DNA of 64,000 nucleotides from JAWKOK01 sp963698255 (GCA_963698255.1 CAVOQD010000003.1:124001-188000), one strand, 5' to 3'; shown: positions 52,287-62,062, numbered from the stretch's first letter. Numbers and translations: made by a program. Notes: generated from the sequence alone by a model not told the origin.

Positions 52287-52432
52287 TCTGTCGAGATCTG
52301 ATAACGTTGCTGAAAAAAGATTCTAGCCGCAGATAGACGCAGACGTTCAGTGCATTATACACGGTGAAAGAGAACCTGTTGCAGTAGCGTTACACCATCA
52401 TCAAACTCATCAAACTGGCGAGGCGATGTTTC

Positions 52433-52927
52433 ATGAATGAAGGTTTTTTCGCACGACTTGACGGCCACCGGGCGGCCAAGATCATCTACGGTACCATCAT
52501 CGTGTTGGTGGTTATCGTAACTTTGGAGGAGCACCCGCCTACGGCAGAGGTTGCCATTGGCTCTGTGCTGGGGGCCAGTCTGGCCGTTGCGCTGGCCGAG
52601 TTCTACTCGGAGTTGATCGGCAAACGCATCCACGAGAAGCGAAAGCTGACGCAGACCGATGTCCATGAGATCACCACGTCGGTCAGCGCGGTGTTGATCG
52701 GCGCGTTGCTGCCGCTGCCGATCTTGTTGCTTGCGTTGTCAGGCGCTATCAGTATCGAGCTAGCGTTGGAAATAGACCAATGGCTGCTGATTGGCCTGCT
52801 GGTCTTCTTCGGCTACGGCGCTGCCGTACTCAGCGGCACGGGCAGACTCTGGGCCATCATGTTCGCCTTGATGGCCGGCACGATCGGTATCGTCGTTGTG
52901 CTGATCAAGGCAGCGCTCAGCCACTGA
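52433..52927 (+). CDS. Small polytopic membrane protein of unknown function
   Basis: 164 residues, intact. Helices are visible at about residues 15-31 (AAKIIYGTIIVLVVIVTL), 40-58, 80-104 (SVSAVLIGALLPLPILLLALSG), 114-132 and 136-158 (LWAIMFALMAGTIGIVVVLI). A charged cytosolic segment FYSELIGKRIHEKRKLTQTDVHE separates helices 2 and 3. I do not recognise a named family. It lies between two SulP genes on the same strand (146 bp after the first and 62 bp before the second), so it may be an accessory subunit, but this is context only. Confidence 0.75.
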   Translation: MNEGFFARLDGHRAAKIIYGTIIVLVVIVTLEEHPPTAEVAIGSVLGASLAVALAEFYSELIGKRIHEKRKLTQTDVHEITTSVSAVLIGALLPLPILLLALSGAISIELALEIDQWLLIGLLVFFGYGAAVLSGTGRLWAIMFALMAGTIGIVVVLIKAALSH

Positions 52928-52989
52928 AACCTGTGGCGGGTTCGCGACAATGGATATTCCAAAGAGCACGTTGGAGATAGCATATCATC

Positions 52990-54714
52990 GTGAGCCATTC
53001 AACTCTAGCGCATGAAACCAAGCGTTCGTTCAAGTCGTTCGTCCCGATCCTCACCTGGCTGCCGGCCTACAAAAAGGCCTGGTTCCGCGGCGATCTGATC
53101 GCCGCGCTCACCGTCTGGGCGCTGCTGGTGCCCGAAGGCATGGCCTATGCCGGCATTGCCGGCATGCCGCCCGAAGCGGGCCTCTATGCCGCGCCGCTGG
53201 CCCTGATTGCCTACGCCATCTTCAGCACGTCCCGCCACCTCAATACCGGCCCCAGCTCAACAGTCGCCATCCTCTCAGCGTCGGTTGTGGGGGTCGTGGT
53301 CGCATCCGGGCAAGACTACATCACCGCCACCGTGACTTTGGCCATCCTGACCGGCGTCGTGTTGATCGTGTCCGGGCTGCTCAAACTGGGCATCTTTGCC
53401 GATTTCCTCTCCAAGCCGGTGCTCAGCGGTTTCATCATCGGGCTGGCCATCACCATCGCCTTTGGCCAGATCGATAAGTTGTTGGGCTACAACGTTGAAG
53501 CCGACGGCGTCATCGTCGAGATTGCGGCCATGGTGGGCAATGTCAACCAACTGAACTGGCCGACCCTGATCATCGGTCTCGTCAGTTTGGCGCTGCTCTT
53601 CCTGATACCGGTGTACACGCCGAAGGTTCCTGGGGCCATTACGGTGCTTGCGCTGTCGATTCTGGCCTCCACCCTCTTCAATTTTGAAGCAATGGGCGTT
53701 CACATCGTCGGCGCCATCCCGGCCGGACTGCCGCCCTTCGGACTGCCGACGGGGGTTTCCTTCCCGCTGATCATTTCGCTGCTGCCCGGCGCCATCGCCA
53801 TTGCATTGGTCGGTTTCGCCGAGTCGGTGGCCGCGGCCCGGACCTATGCCACCCAGTTCCGCTATGAAGTGGACGCCAACCAGGAGATGATCGCACTGGG
53901 CATGGCCAACATCGGCGCCGGCCTGAGCCAAGGCTTTGTCGTCGACGGCAGCCTATCCAAGACCGCAGCCTCGGTTGACGCGGGCGGCAGATCGCAGATG
54001 GTCTCGCTTGTCACCGCGGCGGCCGTGCTGGTCACCATCGTCGCCCTGACGCCGCTCTTCCACAATCTGCCCGAGGCGACGTTGGGCGCCATCGTCATCC
54101 ATGCGGTCTGGCATCTGATCAACTTCCACAAGATCCAGGCGCTACTATTCGATCCGGCGGATCGACTTCTACGCGGCCTGGTCGCGCTGTTGGGCGTGGT
54201 CTTCTTCGGCATCCTGGCCGGTCTGCTGATGGCCGTCATCGTCTCCTTGCTGGGCTTGTTGGCGGCGGCCAAGACCCCCAATACGGCCGTCCTGGGCCGG
54301 ATCGCAGACGGATCCAATGGCGATATCTACCGCAGCGTCGCCAACTTCCCCGATGCCGTGACAGTGCCCGGCCTGCAAATCTTCCGCTTTGATGACGACA
54401 TCTTCTTTGCCAATGCGCCCAATTTCCGCGATGCCGTGCGTGGCGTCGTGGCCGCCGCGCCGGACACGCGCTGGGTACTGATCGACGCCGAGTCCATCAA
54501 CAGACTCGATGTGACCGGCGCCGACATGCTGGAAGAATTGTACGACGAGTTGGCTGAGGCCAATATCGACATGCGCTTCGCACGCGTGAAAGAGACCGTG
54601 CGCCAGGTAGTGGAGCGGGCAGGACTGGAAGCGAAGATCGGAACCGACCATTTCTACCCGACTATCCAGGCCGGGGTCAATGCGTACTGCAGCGTTGCCG
54701 GACGCCGTGGATGA
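52990..54714 (+). CDS. SulP-family inorganic anion transporter with STAS domain
   Basis: 574 residues, intact, with a GTG start at 52990 (GGAG 15 bases upstream). The SulP core is complete: WLPAYKKAWFRGDLIAALTVWALLVPEGMAYAGIAGMPPEAGLYA, STSRHLNTGPSSTVAILSA, KPVLSGFIIGLAITIAFGQ, PGAIAIALVGFAESVAAARTYA, ANIGAGLSQGFVVDGSLSKTAASVDAGGRSQM. About 10-12 helices are followed by a C-terminal STAS domain (VPGLQIFRFDDDIFFANAPNFRDAV and VLIDAESINRLDVTGADML). It is a proton- or sodium-coupled sulfate/bicarbonate-type carrier. It shares the family but only limited sequence with the SulP gene 2.4 kb upstream. Confidence 0.92.
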   Translation: MSHSTLAHETKRSFKSFVPILTWLPAYKKAWFRGDLIAALTVWALLVPEGMAYAGIAGMPPEAGLYAAPLALIAYAIFSTSRHLNTGPSSTVAILSASVVGVVVASGQDYITATVTLAILTGVVLIVSGLLKLGIFADFLSKPVLSGFIIGLAITIAFGQIDKLLGYNVEADGVIVEIAAMVGNVNQLNWPTLIIGLVSLALLFLIPVYTPKVPGAITVLALSILASTLFNFEAMGVHIVGAIPAGLPPFGLPTGVSFPLIISLLPGAIAIALVGFAESVAAARTYATQFRYEVDANQEMIALGMANIGAGLSQGFVVDGSLSKTAASVDAGGRSQMVSLVTAAAVLVTIVALTPLFHNLPEATLGAIVIHAVWHLINFHKIQALLFDPADRLLRGLVALLGVVFFGILAGLLMAVIVSLLGLLAAAKTPNTAVLGRIADGSNGDIYRSVANFPDAVTVPGLQIFRFDDDIFFANAPNFRDAVRGVVAAAPDTRWVLIDAESINRLDVTGADMLEELYDELAEANIDMRFARVKETVRQVVERAGLEAKIGTDHFYPTIQAGVNAYCSVAGRRG

Positions 54715-54768
54715 TGCAGCAGATCACACAGAAGCGGCACAGACGAGGAAAACGTGGCTGGTGACTGA

Positions 54769-54822
54769 AGCGGTTGTACGAACGACCGAACGAGAACGGG
54801 AACGAGAACGAGAGCGAATCTT
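54769..54822 (+). repeat. GAACGAGAACG simple repeat
   Basis: Degenerate hexamer units (GAACGA/GAACGG/GAGCGA) fill this stretch upstream of the M28 peptidase gene. A related, palindromic version with CGAGTAC units precedes the molybdenum hydroxylase gene at 57088. Confidence 0.5.
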
Positions 54823-54863
54823 ATTCTGAACATCGATATCACAGAAAGTTGGGATCAGCACAC

Positions 54864-56261
54864 ATGACAAGCAATCCGTATCTGTCGATCGATCAGACAG
54901 ATGGTCGGCGATATCTACACGTCGTCGGAATCCATGGACAATCTGACCATCCTCTGCGACGACTTCGGCTCCCGCTTCGGCGGCACGCCGGGCGAACGGC
55001 TGGCCGCCGACTTCATCGCCGCCAAGCTGACCGAATATGGCGTCGAAAACGTCAGGCTGGAACCGGTCGAGTATCTCGGCTGGCACCGTGGCGAGGTCGA
55101 GCTGACCGTCGTCAGCCCGGTCGAGATGGCGATGGACTGCATCACCCTGCCCCATTCACCGCCGGCCGACCTGGAGGCCACGATCATCGACCTGGGCGAC
55201 GGTGCGCCGTCCGACTTCGAGAAGCACGCCGATGAGATCCCGGCAAGATCGTCATGGTCAACTCCAAGACGGCGCCGCGCGGCATGAGCCGCTGGGTGCA
55301 TCGCAACGAGAAGTATGGGCGCGCCATCATGGCCGGCGCGGTCGGCTTCATCTTCGTCAACCACTATCCGGCCTATGGTCCGGCCACCGGCGGCGTCGGG
55401 CACAACGACGAGGGTCCGATTCCGGCCATCTCACTCTCGTACGAGGATGGGGCATTCTTGCAACGTATGATGAAGCGCAAGGGCGATGTCGTGCTGCGGC
55501 TGAAAAGCACCGACAGCTTCGAGGAACTGATCTCCTGGAACATCGTGGGCGAACTGCCGGGCACGGCTGACAATCCGGAACTGGTCATGCTCGGCTGCCA
55601 CATCGACGGCCACGACATTTCCCAGGGCGCGCACGATCCGGCCTCGGGCGCGGTGGCGGTGATGGAAGCGGCACGCGTGCTCAAGAAGTACGGCGGGCCG
55701 TTGACGAACACGGTTCGTTTCGCGATCTGGGGCGTCGAGGAGATCGGCCTGATCGGCTCAACGCAGTACGTCGAAAAGCACGCCGACGAGCTGGACAACA
55801 TTCGCTTCTACTTCAACATGGACGGGGCCGGCGGCAAGGGGCGCAAGGATGTCGTGCTCAACGAGTGGCCCGATCTGGAGCCGGTCTTCGAAGGCTGGTC
55901 CGCAGAGATGGCCCTCGACTGCCTTGTGGGCAAGTCCATCAGCGCCCACTCGGACCATTTCCCCTTCCTCATGCAGGGCGTGCCGACGGCGGAGATGGGC
56001 GCGGCCGTGCGCGAGAACACCGGTCGAGGCTACGGCCACACCAAGTATGACACCCTCGACAAGGTCGAACTGCTGGGCCTGCGCGAGGCATCTGCGCTGG
56101 CCGCGCGGCTGGCGCTGCGAATGGCCAATGCGCCGACATGGCCGGTCTCACGCCGCAGCCACGAGGCCGTGGCAGCCCTCTTCGACAAGCCGGACTACCA
56201 GGAAGAGGCGGCGTACCGGGCCGAGTACGAGGCGTTTTTGGCTGCCAATAGACCGGCGTAA
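54864..56261 (+). CDS. M28-family metallopeptidase with PA domain, frameshifted
   Basis: About 466 residues. MTSNPYLSIDQ (ATG 54864) changes frame near 54900 to MVGDIYTSSESMDNLTILCDDFGSRFGGTPGERLAADFIAAKLTEYG. A second break at 55239-55243, where a base is missing in CCCGG, leads to PGKIVMVNSKTAPRGMSRWVHRNEKYGRAIMAGAVGFIFVNHYP, the PA insert. The zinc ligands are in MLGCHIDGHDISQGAHDPASGAVAVMEAARVL (His, Asp), WGVEEIGLIGSTQYV (Glu-Glu), FNMDGAGG (Asp) and AHSDHFPF (His). It is an aminopeptidase or carboxypeptidase-like enzyme. No signal peptide is visible, so it is probably cytosolic. Confidence 0.88.
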
Positions 56262-56266
56262 CCAGG

Positions 56267-56365
56267 AATTCACCGCGGATTTGCCGGATTGACCGGATTG
56301 CAGCGGATTTTCTTGAAAAGAATCCGTGCCAATCCGCGATATCCGCGTAGCATCCGCGGTGAATT
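56267..56365. repeat. CCGCGGATT-family palindrome after the peptidase gene
   Basis: AATTCACCGCGGAT (56267-56280) is inverted perfectly at 56352-56365. GCCGGATTGACCGGATTGC and further ATCCGCG units lie between. Confidence 0.65.
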
Positions 56366-56371
56366 GCTTTT

Positions 56372-56402
56372 GGGGGTGTTGGCGAACAGCGCCAACACCC
56401 CC
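56372..56402 (+). terminator. Rho-independent terminator of the peptidase gene
   Basis: GGGGGTGTTGGCG (56372-56384) and CGCCAACACCCCC (56390-56402) form a perfect 13-bp stem. CATTCTTTT follows on the plus strand. Confidence 0.8.
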
Positions 56403-56471
56403 CATTCTTTTCCAGGCTGAATGGATACCCCGGATCCAATATTTCGCTCCCCACAGACCCCATTTTCCTGG

Positions 56472-56493
56472 TATACTTTGAGGGAAGCTTCCC
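56472..56493 (+). promoter_or_regulatory. Dodecin promoter -10 with downstream palindrome
   Basis: TATACT (56472-56477) is a near-consensus -10. GGGAAGCTTCCC (56482-56493) is a perfect 12-bp palindrome at the expected transcription start and may be an operator. Confidence 0.4.
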
Positions 56494-56532
56494 CATTGAT
56501 TCCGGTGTTTGATTCAACGAAAGGAGAATCCC

Positions 56533-56748
56533 GTGGCTGAAAAAGTGTACAAGGTCATCGAGTTGATCGGCACGAGTGAAGAGTCCTGGGAGAAGGCCGC
56601 GGCCGCAGCCGTTGCCCTCGCCGGAGAGAGTCTGCGCGACCTGCGCGTTGCCGAGGTCGTCGAACAGGACATGGTGATTGAGGACGGCAAGGTGACAGCC
56701 TACCGCGCCAAGGTGAAGATCTCGTTCAAGTATCACGGCAAGGACTGA
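56533..56748 (+). CDS. Dodecin-family flavin-binding protein
   Basis: 71 residues from GTG 56533 (AAGGAGAATCCC upstream). MAEKVYKVIELIGTSEESWEKAAAAAVALAGESLRDLRVAEVVEQD, then GKVTAYRAKVKISFKY, matches dodecin from end to end: one helix packed on a three-stranded sheet, assembling into dodecamers that store FMN, riboflavin or CoA. An in-frame ATG eight codons upstream overlaps the ribosome-binding site and is rejected. It is monocistronic. Confidence 0.93.
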   Translation: MAEKVYKVIELIGTSEESWEKAAAAAVALAGESLRDLRVAEVVEQDMVIEDGKVTAYRAKVKISFKYHGKD

Positions 56749-56837
56749 AGGGGGACAGGGTGACAGGGGGACAGGGTGAGGAAACCAGATCAGCATAACA
56801 TGTCCCCCTGTCATTGCCCGTCCCGTCACCCCCTCCC

Positions 56838-57003
56838 CCCACCGCCTCAACCAACATCGCCACGACATTCTCCGGCGGTGTTCCGGCTCGAATCCAGTGG
56901 GACGGACCCAGGATGTACCGCCGTCTTTGCCCCGCACGCGTTTGCGATCGCTCACCTCTCGGCGGACATCGTCGATGCTCGCCGCACTGGCCAGCGGATA
57001 ATA
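56838..57003 (-). pseudogene. Remnant of a URO-D-family gene (C-terminal end)
   Basis: On the minus strand SIDDVRREVSDRKRVRGKDGG is followed, after a one-base shift near 56917, by YILGPSHWIRAGTPPENVVA and MLVEAVG. This is the well-conserved end of URO-D-family proteins (GGYILAPSHNI-AGTPPENV). Only about 55 codons remain, and the rest of the gene is not found on either side. I read it as a decayed or truncated copy. It accounts for part of a 441-base gap between dodecin and the molybdenum hydroxylase. Confidence 0.55.
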
Positions 57004-57087
57004 AATGGTTGATCCATGGTGGTCAACTTCTCCATTTTCTGGCATGATGGTCGCAATCAACATCACCACCAATTTTAGGACAACCCC

Positions 57088-57165
57088 GTACTCGTACTCG
57101 TTCTCGAAAGCAAGGCTTGGCAGGCTTCGAGAACGAGTCGAGTACGACGATACGAGTACGAGTAC
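57088..57165. repeat. CGAGTAC/CGAGAACG palindromic simple repeat
   Basis: GTACTCGTACTCGTTCTCGAA (57088-57108) faces TTCGAGAACGAG (57126-57137) and CGAGTACGAGTAC (57153-57165) as inverted repeats. It lies 25 bases before the ATG of the molybdenum hydroxylase gene and may shape its leader. Confidence 0.6.
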
Positions 57166-57189
57166 GGGTACGAGGAAGGGAAACCAAAC

Positions 57190-59802
57190 ATGGATATCCA
57201 ACTGACCATCAACAGCAGTCCAATTCAACTCGACATCGATCCGCAACGCACCCTCCTCAGCGTCCTGCGCGACGACCTCGACCTGACCGGCAGCAAATAC
57301 GGCTGCGGCGACGGCAAGTGCGGCGCATGCACCGTGCTGCTCGACGGCCAAGCCGCAACAATCGTGCAGCATCACGGTCGGCGAGATCGGCGACCGCCGC
57401 ATCACGACCATCGAGGGAGCCGGCGATGATGGCTGCCAACGCTCCAGCGCGCCTTCATCGAAACCGGCGCTTTCCAATGCGGCTACTGCACGTCGGGCAT
57501 GATCCTGTCGGCGGCGGCCCTGCTGGCGGCCAATCCGACGCCGACGCGGGAAGCGATCATCGCCGGCATGCAGGACAACATCTGCCGATGCGGCGCCTAT
57601 GCCCGGATTGTCCAGGCCATTCAACTGGCCCCGACCGACCGGGCTGGCCTGAGACAACGACAGCTTGAGGCGGCAGCCTTGCCCACAACGACGCCTCCGG
57701 AGGAGAACTTTCTGCCCATCGCCACCCTGGCCGAGATCGGCGACGGGCTGATCGTCGCCTTTCCCTGCGAGGACGTGGCAGAAGTCGTGGCCGAGATGGA
57801 CGGCCGGCCTCTGCCACCGGATCAGCGCGTGCCCTCGGAGATCGGGCCGTGGCTGCACATTGGCCCGGACGGCGGCATCCACGTCTATGTGGGCAAGGCC
57901 GAGGTCGGCCAGAACATCGCCACCTCGCTGGCCCAGATCGTGGCCGAGGAACTGCGCGTGCCGGCCGCGCAGGTGCAGGTCACCATGGGCGACACGGCGC
58001 GCACGCCCTACGATCGCGGCACCTTCGGCAGCCGCACAACGCCCGTCACCGGCCCGCAGGTGCGCAAGGCCGGAGCCGCCGCCCGCGGCCTGTTGCTTGA
58101 CCTGGCCGCGGAAGTCTGGGGCGTGGAAGAGTCGTCGCTGGTCATCGAGGACGGCCGCGTGCGCCAGTCCGATTCCGGCAGATCGCTGACCTTCGCCCAA
58201 CTGGCGCAGGGCGAACAACGCCTGCTGATCGTCGACGAAGATCAGCCCATGACCCCGGCCACCCAATGGACCGTGGCCGGACAATCTGCGATGCGCGAGA
58301 ACGCGCAGGCGTTCGTCACCGGGCGTCACAAGTACGCCTCGGACATGGCATTGCCCGGCATGCTCCACGCCAAGATGCTGCGTCCGCCCGCCTTCCACGC
58401 CACATTGATCGACCTGGACGCCACTGCGGCAGAGGCCATGCCCGGCGTTTGCGTGATACGCGACGGCGACTTCGTGGGCGTCACCGCGCCCGACATCCTC
58501 ACGGCCGAACGGGCGCTCGATGCGCTGCGTCCACGCTGGAAGACGACGCTGCAGATTTCGCAGCCGGAGGTTTTCGACTATTTCAAGGCCAATCCGGTCG
58601 AGGCGTTGGACCGCAAGGCCGCCATGCTGGAGACCGTCGGCGACGTCGATTCGGCTCTGGCCGCCGCTACGCAACGGCTGAGCGGTCGCTACACCGTCGA
58701 CTTCATCGCGCACACGCCGCTGGAGACCCGCGCCGCGCTGGCCAACTGGACCGACGGCAAGCTCACGGTCTGGACCGGCAGCCAGCGTCCGTTCGGCGTC
58801 CGCGCCCAACTGGCCGAGGTCTTTGAACTGCCGCAACGCCATGTGCGCGTCGTCGTGCCCGCCACCGGCTCGGGCTTCGGCGGCAAACATGCCGGCGATG
58901 CCGCCATCGAGGCCGCTCGCCTGGCACAGGCCGTGGGCAAGCCGGTCAAGCTGGTCTGGACGCGGGAGGAGGAGTTCACGTGGGCCTACTTCCGTCCCGC
59001 CGGCCTGATCGAGATCGAGAGCGGACTGGACGCCGATGGACGCATCAGCGCCATCGAGTTCCACAACTACAACTCGGGATCGTCCGGCATCGCGCCGCTC
59101 TACGCCATCCCCAACCAGCACATCGAGTTCCACCCGGCCGACTCGCCCCTGCGCGAAGGCGCCTATCGCGCCCTCTCGTCGACGGCCAACGCCTTTGCCC
59201 GCGAGACCCACATCGACGAGCTGGCCCGGCTGGTCGGCCAGGACCCGCTGGCCTTCCGCCTGCGACAGATCGACGACCCACGGCTGCGCGACGTGCTGCA
59301 AGCCGCCTGCGAAGCCTTCGGCTGGGGCCAGGCCAAGCCGGCGACCGGCCATGGGGTCGGCCTGGCCTGCGGCTACGACAAAGGATCCTACGTTGCCGCC
59401 TGCGCAGAAATCTATGTCAACCCAAGCACCGATGAATTGAAGGTCCTGCGCGTAGTCGAAGCCTTTGACTGCGGGCCGGTCATCGACCCGGACAATCTGC
59501 GCAACCAGATCGAGGGGGCGATTGTGCAGGGGCTGGGCGGCGCGCTGACCGAGTCGATCCAGTTTGCCAATGGGCGCATCCTCAACCCCGACTTCTCCGG
59601 CTACCGCGTACCCCGCTTCGCCGACCTGCCCGAGATCGAGACCGTCCTGATCGACCGCAAGGATCACGAGCCGGCCGGCGCCGGCGAGACGCCGATCATC
59701 GCCATTGCGCCCGCGGTGGGCAATGCGATCTTCGATGCCACGGGCGTGCGGCTGCGGGCGATGCCGATGGCCCCGGATGGGATTGTGCGCCCGTCGGCTT
59801 AG
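57190..59802 (+). CDS. Fused molybdenum hydroxylase, isoquinoline 1-oxidoreductase-like, frameshifted
   Basis: About 870 residues joining a [2Fe-2S] small subunit to a molybdopterin large subunit. The ferredoxin part has YGCGDGKCGACTVLLDG. After breaks near 57370 and 57435 the second cluster domain follows (FQCGYCTSGMILSAAALLAANP and DNICRCGAYARIVQAI). The large part (from about residue 200) has GPDGGIHVYVGKAEVGQNIATSLAQIVAEEL, RGTFGSRTTP, TGRHKYASDMALPGMLHAKMLRPP, VDFIAHTPLETRAALA, GSGFGGKHAGDAAIEAARLA and the catalytic-Glu segment GAGETPIIAIAPAVGNAIF. No FAD domain is present, as in IorAB-type enzymes that pass electrons to cytochromes or quinones. They hydroxylate N-heterocycles or aldehydes. 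No signal peptide is visible. Confidence 0.87.
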
Positions 59803-60232
59803 CACCGGCATGGGGAAAGGGCGCATATGGCCGCCGTTCTTGCCTCACCCTACATGGGGCATCCCATGAACGGGGCATTGCTGTGTAGCACCGTGCCCTC
59901 AGGCCGGGGCGGTCGTCTCCACGCGTTTGCGACCACCGCCCCGCCGAAAAAGGAGGCGAACAGCCTGGAACAGTGATCGACATCAGGGGGGCAACGGCTT
60001 CCAGAGGCACCTCCACGCAAAATGGGTTGCAGCTAATGAAACCGGCGTTCGGTATGCCAATGCACCACTCCGCAACCGGCTGACACACCCCAGAGATTTC
60101 CCCAACATCGTCTTCACAACTTCCCCACACTTTGCCGCTATAATCGACGTGGGCAGTCCAGAGTCGGGCATGGATGGGAGCGGCTGCCTCGCTTGTCGAA
60201 TCCACCGTGCCGCCAGCCATCGGGACCGCTGC
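59803..60232. other. Intergenic region, 430 bp
   Basis: This lies between the molybdenum hydroxylase and the DedA gene. A TATAAT at 60139-60144 is a possible -10 for dedA, 89 bases before its ATG, without a good -35. I see no further gene, repeat or hairpin of note. Confidence 0.4.
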
Positions 60233-60883
60233 ATGATAACCATCGATCTGACCGGCGTTGACTTGACCGGCCAGTTGCTCGCTCTGTTTCTGACCTACGG
60301 GTCGCCTGTCATTGCGCTGGTCCTGATGGCGGCGGCCGTGGGCCTGCCTGTGCCGAGCACGTTGTTGGTCATTGCAGTCGGGGCCTTCGTGCGCCAGGGG
60401 CTGATCGACCCCTACCCGGCCCTCGTCTATGCGCTGGCCGGCGTCCTGGCCGGCGATCTGTTCAGCTATGCCATCGGTCGTGTTGGCCGCGAGCGTCTGC
60501 TGGGCCGCTACAGCACGTCGGAGAGGTGGATGCAGGTGCAGGGGAAGTTGGACCGATCCGGCGGGATCTCGATCTATCTGACCCGCTGGTTGCTGACGCC
60601 GTTGGCCATTCCCACCAATCTGCTGGCCGGGGCCGGCGGCTATCCGCTGCGCAAGTTTCTGGCCTTCGATATTGCCGGCGAACTGACCTGGTTGCTGCTG
60701 CTGGGCGGGCTGGGCTATGCCTTCAGCGCTTCGTCGGCGATTTTCGCTGAAGTCGTGGGCGCCCATCTTGCGCCGTTGGTCGGTGTTGCCGTTGGCTGTG
60801 CGGGGATCTACTGGTTGGTCCGCCGGTGGAACTACCCAGAATTGCTGCGTGGGCGGTTTAGCCGCACAGCGAAGCCTTGCTAA
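60233..60883 (+). CDS. DedA/SNARE-associated family membrane protein
   Basis: 216 residues, intact, from ATG 60233 (MITIDLTGVDLTGQLLALFL). Landmarks of the DedA (VTT) fold are VGLPVPSTLLVIAVGAFVRQG, ALAGVLAGDLFSYAIGRVGRERLLGR and LTRWLLTPLAIPTNLLAGAGGYPLRKFLAFDIAGELTWLLLLGGLGYAF, with two reentrant loops and the conserved Gly/Pro/Arg pattern. The last helix is about 180-200. Family members are lipid (undecaprenyl-phosphate or phosphatidyl) flippases. A more upstream in-frame start at 59927 would add an arginine-rich segment and is rejected. Confidence 0.85.
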   Translation: MITIDLTGVDLTGQLLALFLTYGSPVIALVLMAAAVGLPVPSTLLVIAVGAFVRQGLIDPYPALVYALAGVLAGDLFSYAIGRVGRERLLGRYSTSERWMQVQGKLDRSGGISIYLTRWLLTPLAIPTNLLAGAGGYPLRKFLAFDIAGELTWLLLLGGLGYAFSASSAIFAEVVGAHLAPLVGVAVGCAGIYWLVRRWNYPELLRGRFSRTAKPC

Positions 60884-60898
60884 CCTTATGTCAAAATT

Positions 60899-60954
60899 CC
60901 CGGCACTGGCCACAAACGGATTGTTTTATCAGAATTCTACTGGACAGTGCCGGG
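60899..60954. terminator. Hairpin between dedA and the aldo/keto reductase gene
   Basis: CCCGGCACTG (60899-60908) and CAGTGCCGGG (60945-60954) form a perfect 10-bp stem with a 36-base loop. An 8-bp tandem repeat (CACCCTGC x3.5) follows at 60981-61008. The genes converge here, and no T-tract is seen. Confidence 0.5.
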
Positions 60955-61021
60955 GACTTGCGGCGGCAGACCCGCTGGATCACCCTGCCACCCTGCCACC
61001 CTGCCACCTTGTCAAATCACT

Positions 61022-62011
61022 CTACACCGCCTGCTCGGCATCCACATACGTCGGTACGCCCTCTTCCTCGAAGATGCGGTCGATCTCGGCGCGTGTGGTC
61101 TCGTCCAGCCGCCAGTCGGCGGCGGCGATGTTCTCGGCCAGCTCGCGGTCGTTGCGCACGCCGACCAGCGCTGTGGTCACGGCCGGGTTGCCCAGCACCC
61201 AGGCGATGGCCAACTGGGCCACGCTCTTGCCGGCATCGCCCGCCAGGGCCTTGAGTTGTTCGACCACGCGCAGTTCGGCCAGGAAGTTCTCGCGCTCGAA
61301 GAGCGGCAGCCCGAAGGCGTTGCCCTTGGATCGCCAGTCCCACTCCACGAAGGTCGTCTGCGGTGTGAAGGCGCCGCTCAGCAGGCCGAAGCCCAGCGAT
61401 CCGTAGGCCATGAAGCCGATGCCCTGTTCCAGGCAGTAGGGCAGGACAGCGTGCTCCATGCGCCGGTCGAACAGGTTGTACCCGACCTGGTTGGCGGTCA
61501 GATGGCCGACCGCCTCACATTCTTCCATCATGGCAACGGTGTAGTTGGAGACACCGTAGTGGCGGATCTTGCCGTCCCGCTTGAGTTGCTCCAGCGCGCC
61601 CATGGTCTCGGCGATGGGCGTGCCGGCATCGGGCCAGTGGATGAGCATGAGGTCGACATAGTCGGTGTTGAGGCGGCGCAGGCAGTCATCGGTGTGGCTG
61701 ATGACCGAAGCCGGCTGCGAATCGCGCCCGACAATCTGCCCCTCGTCGCTGTAGAGAAAGCCGACCTTGGTGACCAGTACCACGTCCTTGCGTCGCCGGC
61801 CGAGCGCGGTGCCCAGTATCTCCTCGGCGATGAAGGGTCCGTAGGCCTCGGCCGTGTCGATCAACGTGATGCCGTGGTCGATGGCCGATTGCACGGCCCG
61901 TGTCACTTCCGCTACATCGATGGGGCCATACTGGGTCGTACCCATGGCCCAGGTACCGAAACCGAGCGCTGAACAGGTCAAATCGCTGTCGCCAAATCGT
62001 CGTGTTTCCAT
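61022..62011 (-). CDS. Aldo/keto reductase
   Basis: 329 residues from ATG 62011, intact. METRRFGDSDLTCSALGFGTWAMG is the barrel start. The catalytic tetrad is visible: Asp and Tyr in LIDTAEAYG, Lys in VLVTKVGF and His in LMLIHWPDAG. NADPH site: ALVGVRNDRELAENIAA. It reduces aldehydes or ketones. It resembles the branch that includes sugar-related and YghZ/L-glyceraldehyde 3-phosphate reductase-like enzymes. The substrate is unknown. It is followed by a palindromic repeat and cotranscribed at most with the downstream small region. Confidence 0.92.
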   Translation of the reverse strand: METRRFGDSDLTCSALGFGTWAMGTTQYGPIDVAEVTRAVQSAIDHGITLIDTAEAYGPFIAEEILGTALGRRRKDVVLVTKVGFLYSDEGQIVGRDSQPASVISHTDDCLRRLNTDYVDLMLIHWPDAGTPIAETMGALEQLKRDGKIRHYGVSNYTVAMMEECEAVGHLTANQVGYNLFDRRMEHAVLPYCLEQGIGFMAYGSLGFGLLSGAFTPQTTFVEWDWRSKGNAFGLPLFERENFLAELRVVEQLKALAGDAGKSVAQLAIAWVLGNPAVTTALVGVRNDRELAENIAAADWRLDETTRAEIDRIFEEEGVPTYVDAEQAV

Positions 62012-62062
62012 GGGGTGGTTCCTTTCTTGGGCGGACACTAGAGGAGCGCGGGGTTTGTTTTG

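Noticed and set aside
55969..59826. A 1,285-codon open frame on the minus strand opposite the molybdenum hydroxylase
   Set aside because: It mirrors a clearly conserved plus-strand gene in GC-rich DNA, has repetitive Gly/Arg/Gln composition and no recognisable domain except the short URO-D remnant it happens to cross.
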